This document shows, piece after piece, positions 8,001-17,095 of a stretch of 34,618 bases of DNA. Origin of the DNA: Bacillota bacterium (lineage in GTDB: Bacteria; Bacillota; Clostridia; Clostridiales; Clostridiaceae); NCBI GenBank assembly GCA_023424785.1, contig JAFADP010000198.1, positions 1-34,618 of the forward strand, given 5' to 3'. The translations under genes and the position numbers were made by a program. Under the pieces are notes generated by a model that had not been told where the DNA came from, searched no databases, and saw only the letters and a list, made by a program, of their open reading frames with translations. Position 1 is the first letter of the stretch. The number at the start of each line of letters is the position of its first letter.

Positions 8001-9566
8001 ATGTTTAAAACTAAAGCAAATATACCTTTATTTAGCACAGGAGATATAGGTGGATTAACATATACATTAACAAACAATATAGTAAACTATCTTATTGTAA
8101 TAGCAACATTATCAGGAGTTCTTGGATGGTCAGATGAATTAGTGTACGGTAGAGTTATTCCAGGAATGTCCATAGGTTTATTATTAAGTGGTATATATTA
8201 TGCATTTATGGCATATAAGTTAGGAAAAAAAGAAGGAAGAACAGATGTAACAGCATTACCATCAGGTGTATCTACACCAGCTATGTTTGTTATATTATAT
8301 GGTGTAATAATGCCACTTCACTATGCATTAGGAGATGCAGAACTTACATGGTCAGCAGCTGTTGCAGCATGTTTTATAGGTGGTGCAGTGGAGTTTCTTG
8401 GAGGATTTATTGGTCCTTGGATGAAAAAAAGAGTTCCTCGTGCAGCTCTTTTAGGAACAGTTGCAGGAATAGGATTTATATGGATGGCTACTCAAGGAGT
8501 ATTTGATGTATTTAGTGATCCAGTTGTAGGACTTCCAATTTTACTTGTAGCTATGGTTGGAGTATTTGGAGGATACTTATTTAAAAAGAAGTTTCCACCA
8601 CTTGTTTTTGCCATTGTAGGTGGAATAGTTTATGCATTAGCACTTGGACGTACACAAATAGATTTTTCAGGTGTAGGGTTCTATGTACCAAATCCAGCTA
8701 CTTCTATTCAAGCATTACTTAATGGATTTTCAGTAGTACTACCTTATTTAACTATAATTATTCCTATTGAAATATATAATTTTATTGAAACAATGGATAA
8801 TGTTGAAGCAGCAAATGCAGCAGGAGATAATTATAATATAAGAGAGGCACAATTTGCAGATGGTATTTGTACAATGATTTCTGCAAGCTTCGGTGGTGTT
8901 GTACCAAATACTGTTTGGCTTGGACATGCAGGACTAAAGAAATCTGGAGCAGGAATAGGTTATTCTTGGGTAGGAGGAATTTTACTAGGGCTTGCAGGAT
9001 TATTCGGACTATTTACATTCTTTAGTGAATTAGTACCACCAGCAATTGCAGCAATTACTTATTTATGGTGTTCAGTTGTTATGGTATCTCAAGCATTTAA
9101 GGATTGTAAGGTAAAACATTATGCAGCTATTGGTGTAGCAATGGTACCACCAGTTGCAGATTACTTATTTACTCAAATTACAGGTTCTGTCGGAATAGCA
9201 GATATATGGACAGAAACACTACCTTCTGGAGTAGCAGGATATCAAGCAGAAGTATCACAATATTTAATTGATAATGGTGTAATGTGGAGAGGAGTTGCAG
9301 AAGTAAAATCAGGTGCAATAATAATTGGTATTATCCTTGGTACAATAACAGTATTTATTATTGATAAACGACTAGATAAAGTTGCTATAACTGCATTAGT
9401 TGCAGCAGTACTTGCATTGTTCGGATTTATACATAGTGCAGCACTAGGATTTTATTTAACATCACCATTTGTAATTGGATATTTAATTGTAGCAGCAATG
9501 AGCTTTATACTTCATTTAGGACGCGGAAAATGGTTTGACGCTCCAGATGACTTTGAATATGTGTAA
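8001..9566 (+). CDS. NCS2-family purine base permease
   Basis: A 521-residue multi-helix permease of the NCS2 (xanthine/uracil/vitamin C) family, with the motif GRTDVTALPSGVSTP near residues 79-93 and many glycine-rich helices. It is expected to import a nucleobase by proton symport. Adenine or a related purine is the likely substrate because the two preceding genes encode adenine-deaminase-type enzymes in the same operon. It starts at ATG 8001 after AGGGGAG. A terminator follows directly, so it closes the operon. The family is firm; the substrate is inferred from context. Confidence 0.88.
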   Translation: MFKTKANIPLFSTGDIGGLTYTLTNNIVNYLIVIATLSGVLGWSDELVYGRVIPGMSIGLLLSGIYYAFMAYKLGKKEGRTDVTALPSGVSTPAMFVILYGVIMPLHYALGDAELTWSAAVAACFIGGAVEFLGGFIGPWMKKRVPRAALLGTVAGIGFIWMATQGVFDVFSDPVVGLPILLVAMVGVFGGYLFKKKFPPLVFAIVGGIVYALALGRTQIDFSGVGFYVPNPATSIQALLNGFSVVLPYLTIIIPIEIYNFIETMDNVEAANAAGDNYNIREAQFADGICTMISASFGGVVPNTVWLGHAGLKKSGAGIGYSWVGGILLGLAGLFGLFTFFSELVPPAIAAITYLWCSVVMVSQAFKDCKVKHYAAIGVAMVPPVADYLFTQITGSVGIADIWTETLPSGVAGYQAEVSQYLIDNGVMWRGVAEVKSGAIIIGIILGTITVFIIDKRLDKVAITALVAAVLALFGFIHSAALGFYLTSPFVIGYLIVAAMSFILHLGRGKWFDAPDDFEYV

Positions 9567-9574
9567 AATTTTTT

Positions 9575-9601
9575 AGGGCATACGAAAGTATGCTCTTTTT
9601 T
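9575..9601 (+). terminator. Terminator of the purine operon
   Basis: AGGGCATAC (9575-9583) pairs with GTATGCTCT (9588-9596) across a GAAA loop, with one G-U, followed by a T run. Confidence 0.88.
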
Positions 9602-9757
9602 CATGCCTTTAGTGATTTATAAAAATTAGCTTTACTGATAAAGAAGTAATAAAATATAATTGAAAATGGTAAATAATTGTTTTAAAATTTATTATATTAA
9701 ATACGATAGAAAAAAAATTTATTAATTAATATACAAAGAAAAAAGGGGAATTTGAGG

Positions 9758-10441
9758 ATGACTACTATATTACTTTTAGAAGATGATGCTGCCTTAAGAA
9801 TTGGATTAAGTTATGATTTAGAGGCAGAGGGATACAATTTGATAGTTGCAGAAACTATTGAGGAAGGAAGAGAGGTTGTTGCTAATAACAACATTGATTT
9901 AGCTATATTAGATGTAGATTTACCTGATGGAAATGGTTTTGATTTTTGCATAGAAATTAAAAAATTAAAAAGTATACCAGTAATTTTTTTAACAGCATGT
10001 GATTTAATAAAAGATGAAGTTAAGGGATTTGAGTGTGGGGCAGATGATTATGTTACAAAACCTTTTAGTAATATACTTTTAAGAAAGAGGATAGAGGCTG
10101 TTTTAAGAAGAGGCAAAGAACTTAATAAAGGTCAGATATATCAGGATAATAATTTGATTATTAACTTTGAAAAGCTCGTTGCCCATAAAACTGGAGAAAA
10201 GCTTATGTTAACACCTACAGAATTTAAATTATTAAATTTATTAGTTTCTAATAAGGGAAATGTAGTTACAAGGCAATTAATAATTGATAAAATATGGGAT
10301 GATAAAGGAAATTTTGTAGATGAGCATGCTTTAACAGTTAATATAAATAGGTTAAGAAATAAGTTAGAAGATGATAATCATAAGTATATAAAAACTATTT
10401 ATGGACTAGGATATACTTGGGTAGGTGAAGACTGTGATTAA
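9758..10441 (+). CDS. OmpR-family response regulator
   Basis: A 227-residue response regulator with an N-terminal receiver and a C-terminal winged-helix DNA-binding domain. Visible receiver residues are the acidic pair D9/D10, phospho-acceptor D52 (LDVDLP) and the lysine of VTKPFS. The output domain shows TPTEFKLLNLL and the terminal IKTIYGLGYTW typical of the OmpR/PhoB class. I chose ATG at 9758, 8 bases after AAAAGGGGAA; an in-frame TTG at 9752 lies too close to that site. The partner histidine kinase gene overlaps its end. The ABC transporter downstream is the likely target, as in other Firmicute two-component/ABC units, but its binding site is not identified. Confidence 0.93.
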   Translation: MTTILLLEDDAALRIGLSYDLEAEGYNLIVAETIEEGREVVANNNIDLAILDVDLPDGNGFDFCIEIKKLKSIPVIFLTACDLIKDEVKGFECGADDYVTKPFSNILLRKRIEAVLRRGKELNKGQIYQDNNLIINFEKLVAHKTGEKLMLTPTEFKLLNLLVSNKGNVVTRQLIIDKIWDDKGNFVDEHALTVNINRLRNKLEDDNHKYIKTIYGLGYTWVGEDCD

Positions 10442-11345
10442 TATTTTTTATCTTATTATTTTGTTAATTATTATAGTTTATTATGAATATAGATTTAGAC
10501 GTTTTTCGAGGATACTTGGAGTAACCTTAGATAATATGATTAGTGAAAAAGAAATTGACTTTACTTTTTGCAGGGAAACTTTAGATGACAAAATGAATCA
10601 TAAGTTAATGCGTTTATATGAAATAATGAAAAACAAGTCTAATTTGGCTAAAAGTGAAAGAGATGAAATTAGATCATTAGTAGCAGATATATCTCATCAA
10701 GTAAAAACTCCTATTTCTAATATAAAAATGTATAATAATTTATTGTTAGAAAGAGAAGTTCCAAGGGAAAAACAAATAGATTTTTTAACGTTAAATAATA
10801 TTCAAATTAGTAAATTAGATTTTTTAATTAGTGCTATGGTTAAAATGTCTAGAATTGAGAGTGGAGTAATAACAATTGATATAAAAAATAATTTAGTTAA
10901 GGAAATGATTGCCAGAGCAATAGGACAAGTTATTTGGAATGCAGAAGAAAAACAAATCAATATAACTGTTAATTGTGAAGATAATATTTATGCTTGTTTT
11001 GATGCTAAATGGACAGAAGAAGCTATTGTTAATATTTTAGATAACGCAGTAAAATATACCCCAATAGGTGGAATAATAAATATTACAGTAGAGATGTTAG
11101 AAAATTATGTGGCTATAAGCATTTGTGATAATGGAATAGGAATTAAGGAAGAAGAACAAGGAAAAATATTTAATAGATTTTATAGGTCTAAAAGTGTTTC
11201 ACAAGAAAATGGAATTGGTGTAGGACTTTTTATAACTAGAGAAATAATACATAAAGAAAATGGATTTATAAAGATTCGATCAGAACTAAATAAGGGTAGT
11301 GAATTTAAGGTATATTTATTAAAAGAAAACCTCTCAAAATTGTGA
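10434..11345 (+). CDS. Membrane sensor histidine kinase with almost no sensor domain
   Basis: A histidine kinase of about 303 residues. One hydrophobic helix (about residues 3-17) anchors it; there is no second helix and no extracellular loop. The dimerisation motif DISHQVKTPISN holds the phosphorylated H88. The ATP domain has an N box (NILDNAVKYTP), ICDNGIGI and NGIGVGLF. GTG at 10434 is chosen because AGGTGAAG (10423-10430) lies just before it; GTG at 10425 is an in-frame alternative that overlaps that site. The gene overlaps the regulator's last codons by 8 bases, so the two are translated together. With so little sensing surface, a partner protein, perhaps the ABC permease downstream, may detect the signal. 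Confidence 0.9.
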   Translation: MINIFYLIILLIIIVYYEYRFRRFSRILGVTLDNMISEKEIDFTFCRETLDDKMNHKLMRLYEIMKNKSNLAKSERDEIRSLVADISHQVKTPISNIKMYNNLLLEREVPREKQIDFLTLNNIQISKLDFLISAMVKMSRIESGVITIDIKNNLVKEMIARAIGQVIWNAEEKQINITVNCEDNIYACFDAKWTEEAIVNILDNAVKYTPIGGIINITVEMLENYVAISICDNGIGIKEEEQGKIFNRFYRSKSVSQENGIGVGLFITREIIHKENGFIKIRSELNKGSEFKVYLLKENLSKL

Positions 11346-11364
11346 TATTTTTGAGAGGTTTTTG
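11326..11364 (+). terminator. Terminator overlapping the 3' end of the kinase gene
   Basis: The arm AAAACCTCTCAAAA (11326-11339) lies inside the last kinase codons and pairs with TTTTGAGAGGTTTT (about 11349-11362), with T residues at the end. It would separate the two-component genes from the ABC genes. Confidence 0.8.
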
Positions 11365-11389
11365 TTATTTTGTTTTTATAATATAAAAT
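11362..11389 (+). promoter_or_regulatory. Possible promoter of the ABC transporter genes
   Basis: TTGTTA (11362-11367), a 16-base spacer and TAAAAT (11384-11389) lie between the kinase terminator and the ATPase gene. This is a modest match in AT-rich sequence. Confidence 0.35.
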
Positions 11390-11416
11390 TAAGGATTTAG
11401 ATTGAGGGGGTCAATT

Positions 11417-12085
11417 ATGAACATATTAGAAATTAAAAATTTAAAGAAATATTATGGTGAGGGAGAAAGTTTAGTAAAGGCATTAGGAGGAGTAAACTTA
11501 TCTGTTGAAAAAGGAAAGTTCTTAGCTATAGTAGGAACTTCAGGAAGTGGAAAATCTACATTATTACATATGATGGGTGGTTTAGATTCACCTACAGAGG
11601 GAGAAATAATTGTAGATGGAAAAGATATTTCTAAAATGTCAGATGAAGAATTAACTATTTTCAGAAGAAGACAAATAGGTTTTATATTTCAAAATTATAA
11701 CTTAGTTCCTATGTTAAATGTGTATGAAAATATAATACTACCATTAAGATTAGATGGAAATGAAGTTGATAAGGAATATGTTAATGAAATTATATCATTT
11801 TTACATTTAGATAAAAAATTAAAATCTTATCCTAATATGTTGTCAGGAGGACAACAACAAAGAGTTGCTATTGCAAGAGCACTTGCTTCAAAGCCAGCAA
11901 TTTTATTGGCTGATGAGCCAACAGGAAACTTGGATAGTAAAACAAGTCAAGAAGTTTTAGGGCTATTAAAATTAACAACTGAAAAGTTTAATCAAACCTT
12001 AGTAATGATAACTCATAATATGGAGATTGCACAATTAGCAGACAGAATAGTAAGAATTGAAGATGGAAATATATTTGAAAAGTAA
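11417..12085 (+). CDS. ABC transporter ATP-binding protein (MacB/LolD/BceA type)
   Basis: A 222-residue ATPase subunit of a type VII (MacB/LolD-like) ABC system. Walker A is GTSGSGKST (40-48), the signature is LSGGQ (142-146), and Walker B is ILLADEP, followed by TGNLDSKTS, which is typical of this subfamily. ATG at 11417 follows GAGGGGG by 6 bases; an upstream TTG at 11402 sits before the ribosome site and is rejected. It would power the two-domain permease encoded next, 40 bases downstream. Such pairs in Firmicutes often export or resist peptide antibiotics or drive cell-envelope tasks. Which applies here cannot be told. Confidence 0.92.
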   Translation: MNILEIKNLKKYYGEGESLVKALGGVNLSVEKGKFLAIVGTSGSGKSTLLHMMGGLDSPTEGEIIVDGKDISKMSDEELTIFRRRQIGFIFQNYNLVPMLNVYENIILPLRLDGNEVDKEYVNEIISFLHLDKKLKSYPNMLSGGQQQRVAIARALASKPAILLADEPTGNLDSKTSQEVLGLLKLTTEKFNQTLVMITHNMEIAQLADRIVRIEDGNIFEK

Positions 12086-12125
12086 ATTATGCTGAGGCAA
12101 GAGATTAAATTTGGAGGTAAAAATA

Positions 12126-14543
12126 ATGAAAAATAATAATAAACCTATGTTGCGTCAACTAGCATTAAGTAGTTTAAAAGCATCAAAAATGAGAAATATA
12201 TTTATTTTAATAACTATAATATTATCAGTAAGTTTATTATCAGGGGTAGCATTAACTACTAATGCTATGAATGTGAAAAACAAACGTAATTTAGAATCAA
12301 TGCAACATGTGCTTTATCATAATTTAACTAGCGAACAAGTAGAGAAGTTAAGAACAGATGAGTTAATAAGTGAATTTTTATCATGCAAAAATGGAAAAGC
12401 GTTAGAGAAGGATGGATATTTAGTAGTTCCATATTATTTAGAACAAAATGATTCAGTAATGTCAAATGCCAATATTGTTGAAGGAAGGTATCCAGAGAAT
12501 TTTAATGAAGCATTAGTTGATAAAAAGCTAATGGAGGAGTTAGGGGTTAACCCTTCATTAGGAGAAACTATTAAGCTTACATTTAATGATGGTTCTACAG
12601 AGGAATTTAAGGTAGTAGGTTTTTATGAAATAGAGGGTAGAGAAAATGTATATACATTGTATTTATCTGAGGAATATGCTAATAGTGGTAGTCAATTAAA
12701 GAATATAGACTGGACTGTTGGTGCACGTATACATAATGCAGAAACTATGTCTAATGATGAGTTTTTAACAACAATTCGTGAGTTAGGGGCTAAGTATGGT
12801 ATAGAACGTAAAAATGTAAATGAAAATAATATGTTTTTAGATAGTATAAGTACTAATTTAAAACAGGTAGGTATGGTATTAGTAATTGGAATAGGGATTT
12901 TAGTTGTTAGTGTATTAGTAATATATAGCGTGTTTTATATTTCAATAGCAGAAAAAACACGTCAATATGGACAATTAAGAACTCTTGGAATGACAAAAAA
13001 GCAAGTTAAGAATATGGTTCGTTTAGAGGGAACTGTATTATGTTTAATAGGAGCACCTATAGGTTTTATAATAGGAGCAATATTCTCGTATTTTATGGAG
13101 CCTAAGGGGTTTAGTTTTAGTGATGTTTGTATGTGGGCATTAATAATTTTAATAGCAGATTATTTAACAGTTCTTATTTCTATATCAAAGCCAGCTAAGG
13201 ATGCTGCCAGTGTATCTCCAATGGAAGCAACAAAATTAAGTGGTTATGAAATTAAAGGAAGTAAAAAAGGTACTAAAAATCTAGAACGTAAATTAAGTCC
13301 GTTTTCTTTAAGTATAATTGCAGCTAAGGGAAATCGCAAAAAGTCAAGAATGACAATGATATCACTATGTATAGCAGGGATACTCTTTGTAATTGCAAGT
13401 ACAGTAATGAATTCAATTAATGAGGAAGAATATTCAAGACAATCATGGTATAAATATGGAGAATACGTAGTAGAATTTTCAAATAATGCGGCTGATTTAA
13501 ATGAGCATAGTTATACAGGATTAAAAGTAAATAATCCTTTAAATGAAGAATTAGCTAATTCTATTAAAGAAATTGATGGAGTTAAAGATGTTATTTTTGC
13601 GAAAAATATACAAGTAACTTATGATTATAAAGATATTAAGGATATAGATTCAGTTGGTGTTTTTTCAAGAAGTAATGTAGAAGAATTAAATAAGTATACA
13701 ATAAGTGGTAACTTAGATTATGATAAAATGATAAAAAATAAAGAAATATATATTATTAATAATGAGGTATCAAAAGAGGTATTTGGCTTTGGCTTTGAGG
13801 TAGGAGATGAAGTAGAACTTTCTTGGTTTAATGGAGAAAAAGTTGTAAGTGATAAGTTTACAGTTGCTGGAGTATTAAATAATAAAACATTAAGATCAGA
13901 AGAAATTACAAAAATAGCCTTGGAAGCGGGGTTCTTCCTAGTACCTGAAGAACTGTTAGAAGAAATGATGATACCAGGATTTAATACAAATAATGTTATG
14001 ACTATTTCTGTAGACAATTTTGAAGAAAATGGTGATAAAATAGAAGAAGAATTAAGAAGTTTAATATATAGCAATCCTACATTAAGAATGAGTACTCTAA
14101 GAGAAACGATTATAGAAAATCAATCAGTATTTAATACTTTGTTTATTACAACAATGGGATTAGCATTATTTATAATAGGATTTAGCTTTATTAATTTAAT
14201 AAATACATTAATAACTAATGTAATTTCAAGGAAGAAAGAACTTGCTATGTTACAATCAATAGGTATGAGCGAAAAGCAAGTAACAAAAATGATACAAGGA
14301 GAAGGATTATATTTTTCAATTGTAAATATAATTGTTACATTAACATTAGGAAGTGGAGCAGGATTTGCGGTAGTAAAATTAATGGCATTTACTGGAGCAG
14401 GATATATGAAGTATGAATTTCCATTATGGTATATAGTAGGATATATTATACTAGTAATATTAGTTCCAATAATAATATCATCAGTATCAATCAAAATATT
14501 ACGTAAAAAATCATTAATTGAAAGAATAAGAGAAATTGAATAA
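12126..14543 (+). CDS. FtsX-type ABC permease with two extracellular domains
   Basis: An 805-residue membrane protein built as two FtsX/MacB-type halves. In each half a first helix (near residues 24-48 and 405-428) is followed by a large hydrophilic domain outside the cell (about 200 residues each), then by three helices. The cytoplasmic coupling motifs are RTLGMTKKQV after helix 2 and LQSIGMSEKQV in the second half. This 4+4 layout with two outer domains differs from BceB, which has ten helices and one outer domain. ATG at 12126 follows GGAGG by 7 bases; TTG at 12111 is in frame but precedes the site. With the ATPase upstream it would act as a mechanotransmission transporter rather than a simple exporter. 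The substrate is unknown. Confidence 0.9.
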   Translation: MKNNNKPMLRQLALSSLKASKMRNIFILITIILSVSLLSGVALTTNAMNVKNKRNLESMQHVLYHNLTSEQVEKLRTDELISEFLSCKNGKALEKDGYLVVPYYLEQNDSVMSNANIVEGRYPENFNEALVDKKLMEELGVNPSLGETIKLTFNDGSTEEFKVVGFYEIEGRENVYTLYLSEEYANSGSQLKNIDWTVGARIHNAETMSNDEFLTTIRELGAKYGIERKNVNENNMFLDSISTNLKQVGMVLVIGIGILVVSVLVIYSVFYISIAEKTRQYGQLRTLGMTKKQVKNMVRLEGTVLCLIGAPIGFIIGAIFSYFMEPKGFSFSDVCMWALIILIADYLTVLISISKPAKDAASVSPMEATKLSGYEIKGSKKGTKNLERKLSPFSLSIIAAKGNRKKSRMTMISLCIAGILFVIASTVMNSINEEEYSRQSWYKYGEYVVEFSNNAADLNEHSYTGLKVNNPLNEELANSIKEIDGVKDVIFAKNIQVTYDYKDIKDIDSVGVFSRSNVEELNKYTISGNLDYDKMIKNKEIYIINNEVSKEVFGFGFEVGDEVELSWFNGEKVVSDKFTVAGVLNNKTLRSEEITKIALEAGFFLVPEELLEEMMIPGFNTNNVMTISVDNFEENGDKIEEELRSLIYSNPTLRMSTLRETIIENQSVFNTLFITTMGLALFIIGFSFINLINTLITNVISRKKELAMLQSIGMSEKQVTKMIQGEGLYFSIVNIIVTLTLGSGAGFAVVKLMAFTGAGYMKYEFPLWYIVGYIILVILVPIIISSVSIKILRKKSLIERIREIE

Positions 14544-14553
14544 TTTATAAGGT

Positions 14554-14582
14554 TAAAAGAGTAGATAATTTCTACTCTTTTA
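14554..14582. terminator. Terminator after the ABC permease
   Basis: TAAAAGAGTAG (14554-14564) pairs perfectly with CTACTCTTTTA (14572-14582). A-rich and T-rich flanks let it work in either direction. Confidence 0.85.
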
Positions 14583-14648
14583 AATTTTGCTTTAATATAA
14601 TATTTATTACAATTAAAGTAAAAGATATAAAATGGAGGGATAATATTA

Positions 14649-15026
14649 ATGGGGAAAAATAAAAAGAGAATTTTTTATGGAATTGCATTTTTAGTTTTAT
14701 TTGCAATAGAAGCATGTATAGCTATTTATTTTCATGATGAGTTTATTAGACCATATGTTGGAGATATGCTTGTTACTATGTTGGTGTATTGCTTTATTAG
14801 AATTTTTATACCAGAAGGTATTAAATATATGATATTATATGTGTTCATATTTGCTGTAGGAGTTGAAGTATTGCAATACTTTCAAATAGTTAAAATCCTA
14901 GGATTAGAGCATAATAATTTAGCTAAAGTTATTATAGGATCTAGTTTTGACTGGAAAGATATTATTTGTTATGGAATTGGATGTTTATTTATTGGAGGAA
15001 CTAGAAAGCTAATAAAAATAAATTAA
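14649..15026 (+). CDS. DUF2809-family membrane protein
   Basis: A 125-residue protein with four hydrophobic segments. The pattern YVGDMLVTMLVYCFIR, then a helix containing VGVEVLQYFQI, then SSFDWKDIICYGIG near the end, matches the DUF2809 family of small membrane proteins. The function of that family is not known. It begins at ATG 14649 after GGAGGG and is followed 28 bases later by a nitroreductase gene, so the two probably share a transcript. Family assignment is by pattern recall, without a profile search. Confidence 0.8.
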   Translation: MGKNKKRIFYGIAFLVLFAIEACIAIYFHDEFIRPYVGDMLVTMLVYCFIRIFIPEGIKYMILYVFIFAVGVEVLQYFQIVKILGLEHNNLAKVIIGSSFDWKDIICYGIGCLFIGGTRKLIKIN

Positions 15027-15054
15027 TAGATTTTACTTAAAAGGAGTATCAAAT

Positions 15055-15708
15055 ATGAATAGAAATGAAGTAATGGATATTTTAAATTTTAGACATGCGT
15101 GTAAAGAATTTGATCCAAATAAGAAGATAAGTCCAGAAGACTTTAAGGTGATTTTAGAGGGTGGAAGACTTGCAGCAAGTTCTTTAGGCATAGAACCTTG
15201 GAAGTTTATCGTTATAGAAAATAAAGAATTATTAGATGAATTAGCACCTGTATGTAGTGGTGGAAGAAAGCAAATAAATACATGTAGCCAATTTGTTATA
15301 TATTTAAGTAGAAAGCCAAAAGAAATAAAATCTGATTCTGAATATATAGATTATTTATATAAAGAAGTTAAACATCTTCCTAATGAGTATGCAGATATGA
15401 TGAAAAACTTTATAAAGACTATGGAGCAATCTATATTTAGAGATGAAAGAGATGCCCAAAGTTATTCTAATGAGCAAACTTATATAGCATTAACAAGTAT
15501 GATGTTAAGTGCAGCTATGCTTAACATAGATTCTTGTACAATAGGTGGTTTTAATAAAAAAGCTGTTGAAAAAATACTTATAGATAGAAAGCTTTTAGAT
15601 TCAGATAAATTTGATATAACTGTTTGCTGTGCATTTGGATATAGAATAAATGAAGCAACACATAAGTTAAGACAACCAATGGAAGAGGTAGTTACTTGGG
15701 TTAAATAA
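15055..15708 (+). CDS. Nitroreductase-family NAD(P)H oxidoreductase
   Basis: A 217-residue flavoprotein of the nitroreductase superfamily. The N-terminal pattern of a short helix, then FRHACKEFDPNKKISPEDF, then SSLGIEPWKFIVIEN is the usual FMN-binding start. The later stretch TIGGFNKKAVEKIL matches the usual G-x-N/D helix region. Members use FMN and NAD(P)H to reduce nitro compounds, quinones or flavins; the true substrate cannot be told. AAAGGAG precedes the ATG. It is the last gene before a hairpin shared with the convergent exchanger gene. Confidence 0.88.
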   Translation: MNRNEVMDILNFRHACKEFDPNKKISPEDFKVILEGGRLAASSLGIEPWKFIVIENKELLDELAPVCSGGRKQINTCSQFVIYLSRKPKEIKSDSEYIDYLYKEVKHLPNEYADMMKNFIKTMEQSIFRDERDAQSYSNEQTYIALTSMMLSAAMLNIDSCTIGGFNKKAVEKILIDRKLLDSDKFDITVCCAFGYRINEATHKLRQPMEEVVTWVK

Positions 15709-15768
15709 TACATTAGTATTATTTGTTTAGTTCGGTAATATAAAAGATATATTAATAGAAGTTAAATA

Positions 15769-15806
15769 AGAAGCTCACTTTATTATGAAAATAAAATGAG
15801 CTTCTT
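15769..15806. terminator. Two-way terminator between convergent genes
   Basis: GAAGCTCA-type arm (about 15769-15785) pairs with TGAGCTTCTT (about 15789-15806). It lies between the nitroreductase and the minus-strand exchanger. The T tails are short on both strands. Confidence 0.65.
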
Positions 15807-15810
15807 CAAA

Positions 15811-16752
15811 CTATCTAATTATGCTATAAATCATATAAGATATATAAATAGCTAATAATATGTATCCTTGTTTTTTTGTAATTGAATAATCTTTTTTCAT
15901 AAATAAGTATAAAAGTAATGTAACAACAACCATAAATACTACATCAATAAATGCAAAAAGGCTTATTGAAATAGGACTTATACTTGATGCTAACCCTAAA
16001 ATTAGAAGTATATTAAATATATTAGAGCCAATTACATTTCCGATAGCTATCTCAGTTTCTCCTTTTCTTACAGCTATAATAGATGTAACAAATTCAGGTA
16101 AAGATGTACCAATAGCTACAATAGTTAATCCAACTAGATTAGCGCTCATACCAAATGAAGTTGCTATTGATGAAGCAGAATTTACTACCATATCTCCACC
16201 TATTACAATTCCAATTATACCAATTATACTTATTAATATAGTTTTAGGTAAGGATATTTCAGAAGATGAGGACATAGCAGTTTCTTCATCGTCTATAGGA
16301 ATATTTTTAGAATATAAAGCACTCCTTACAGTATAAATTATAAATCCTGTAAAAATAATTAATAAAATAAACCCTTCTATTCTACCAATTTTTAAATTAA
16401 AGCTAAATAATAATAGTAATGCACTTATTAATATAAGAAATGGTGTATCCTTTTTAATAGTATTTGATTGAACTGGCAAATTTTTAAATATAGAAGAAAC
16501 GCCTAAAACAACAAGAATATTGAATAGGTTAGACCCAACAACATTAGCAACACTCATATCGTTTTGGCCGGCTAAAGATGATGTTATACTTACAGCAGCC
16601 TCTGGAGCACTTGTTCCCATGGCAACTATAGTAAGACCTATTATCATTGATGGTACATTAAACCTTCTTGCTATAGAAGAAGCTCCTCCTACAAAAATAT
16701 CAGCACCTTTTATTAAAAAAAAGAAGCCTAAAAGTAATAGTATAAATTGCAT
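15811..16752 (-). CDS. Na+/Ca2+ exchanger-family (CaCA) cation antiporter, YrbG-like
   Basis: A 313-residue membrane antiporter of the CaCA superfamily. Two inverted alpha repeats are plain: GLTIVAMGTSAPE with GSNLFNILVVLG in the first half, and GLTIVAIGTSLPE with GSNIFNILLILG in the second. The glutamates in the GTS-PE motifs bind the cation. About ten helices and this length are normal for bacterial YrbG-type members. It would exchange Ca2+ or another cation for Na+ or protons; ion choice is not visible. ATG ends at 16752 after GGAGGTATTAGA on the minus strand. It is transcribed alone, convergent with the nitroreductase. Confidence 0.92.
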   Translation of the reverse strand: MQFILLLLGFFFLIKGADIFVGGASSIARRFNVPSMIIGLTIVAMGTSAPEAAVSITSSLAGQNDMSVANVVGSNLFNILVVLGVSSIFKNLPVQSNTIKKDTPFLILISALLLLFSFNLKIGRIEGFILLIIFTGFIIYTVRSALYSKNIPIDDEETAMSSSSEISLPKTILISIIGIIGIVIGGDMVVNSASSIATSFGMSANLVGLTIVAIGTSLPEFVTSIIAVRKGETEIAIGNVIGSNIFNILLILGLASSISPISISLFAFIDVVFMVVVTLLLYLFMKKDYSITKKQGYILLAIYISYMIYSIIR

Positions 16753-17095
16753 TCTAATACCTCCTAAATAAATATAAAAGTATATTATGTAAATAGTATT
16801 TAGTATACCTTTTTATAAAGTTTTTATAAAACAATTTTACTATAACATTCTGTTTAAATAGTGTAAAGATTGGTACATTTATAAAAGGCAGTATTTTTTT
16901 ATGTTATGGAATATAACCATAGTATAGTAAAAAAGTGAATTAATTAATAAAAAATTATATTATAAATAATTATAAAATTTTAATGTAATTATTGTGTAAG
17001 ATTTAAATATTTCTATTGTTAATAGAATTAAATGACAGTATAATAATTTTAACAACCAAAGAGTAACAAATAATTAAATAAATTAGGAGAAAAAT
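16753..17095. other. Intergenic region between divergent exchanger and metH genes
   Basis: A 343-base AT-rich gap. On the minus strand TATACT (16802-16807) with a weak TTTATA 17 bases upstream may serve the exchanger. On the plus strand the metH promoter is at 17016-17044. I see no riboswitch, no SAM or cobalamin element and no credible small gene. Confidence 0.6.
17016..17044 (+). promoter_or_regulatory. Promoter of metH
   Basis: TTGTTA (17016-17021), an exact 17-base spacer and a perfect TATAAT (17039-17044). This puts the start of transcription about 45 bases before the ATG, leaving no room for a large leader RNA. Confidence 0.65.
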
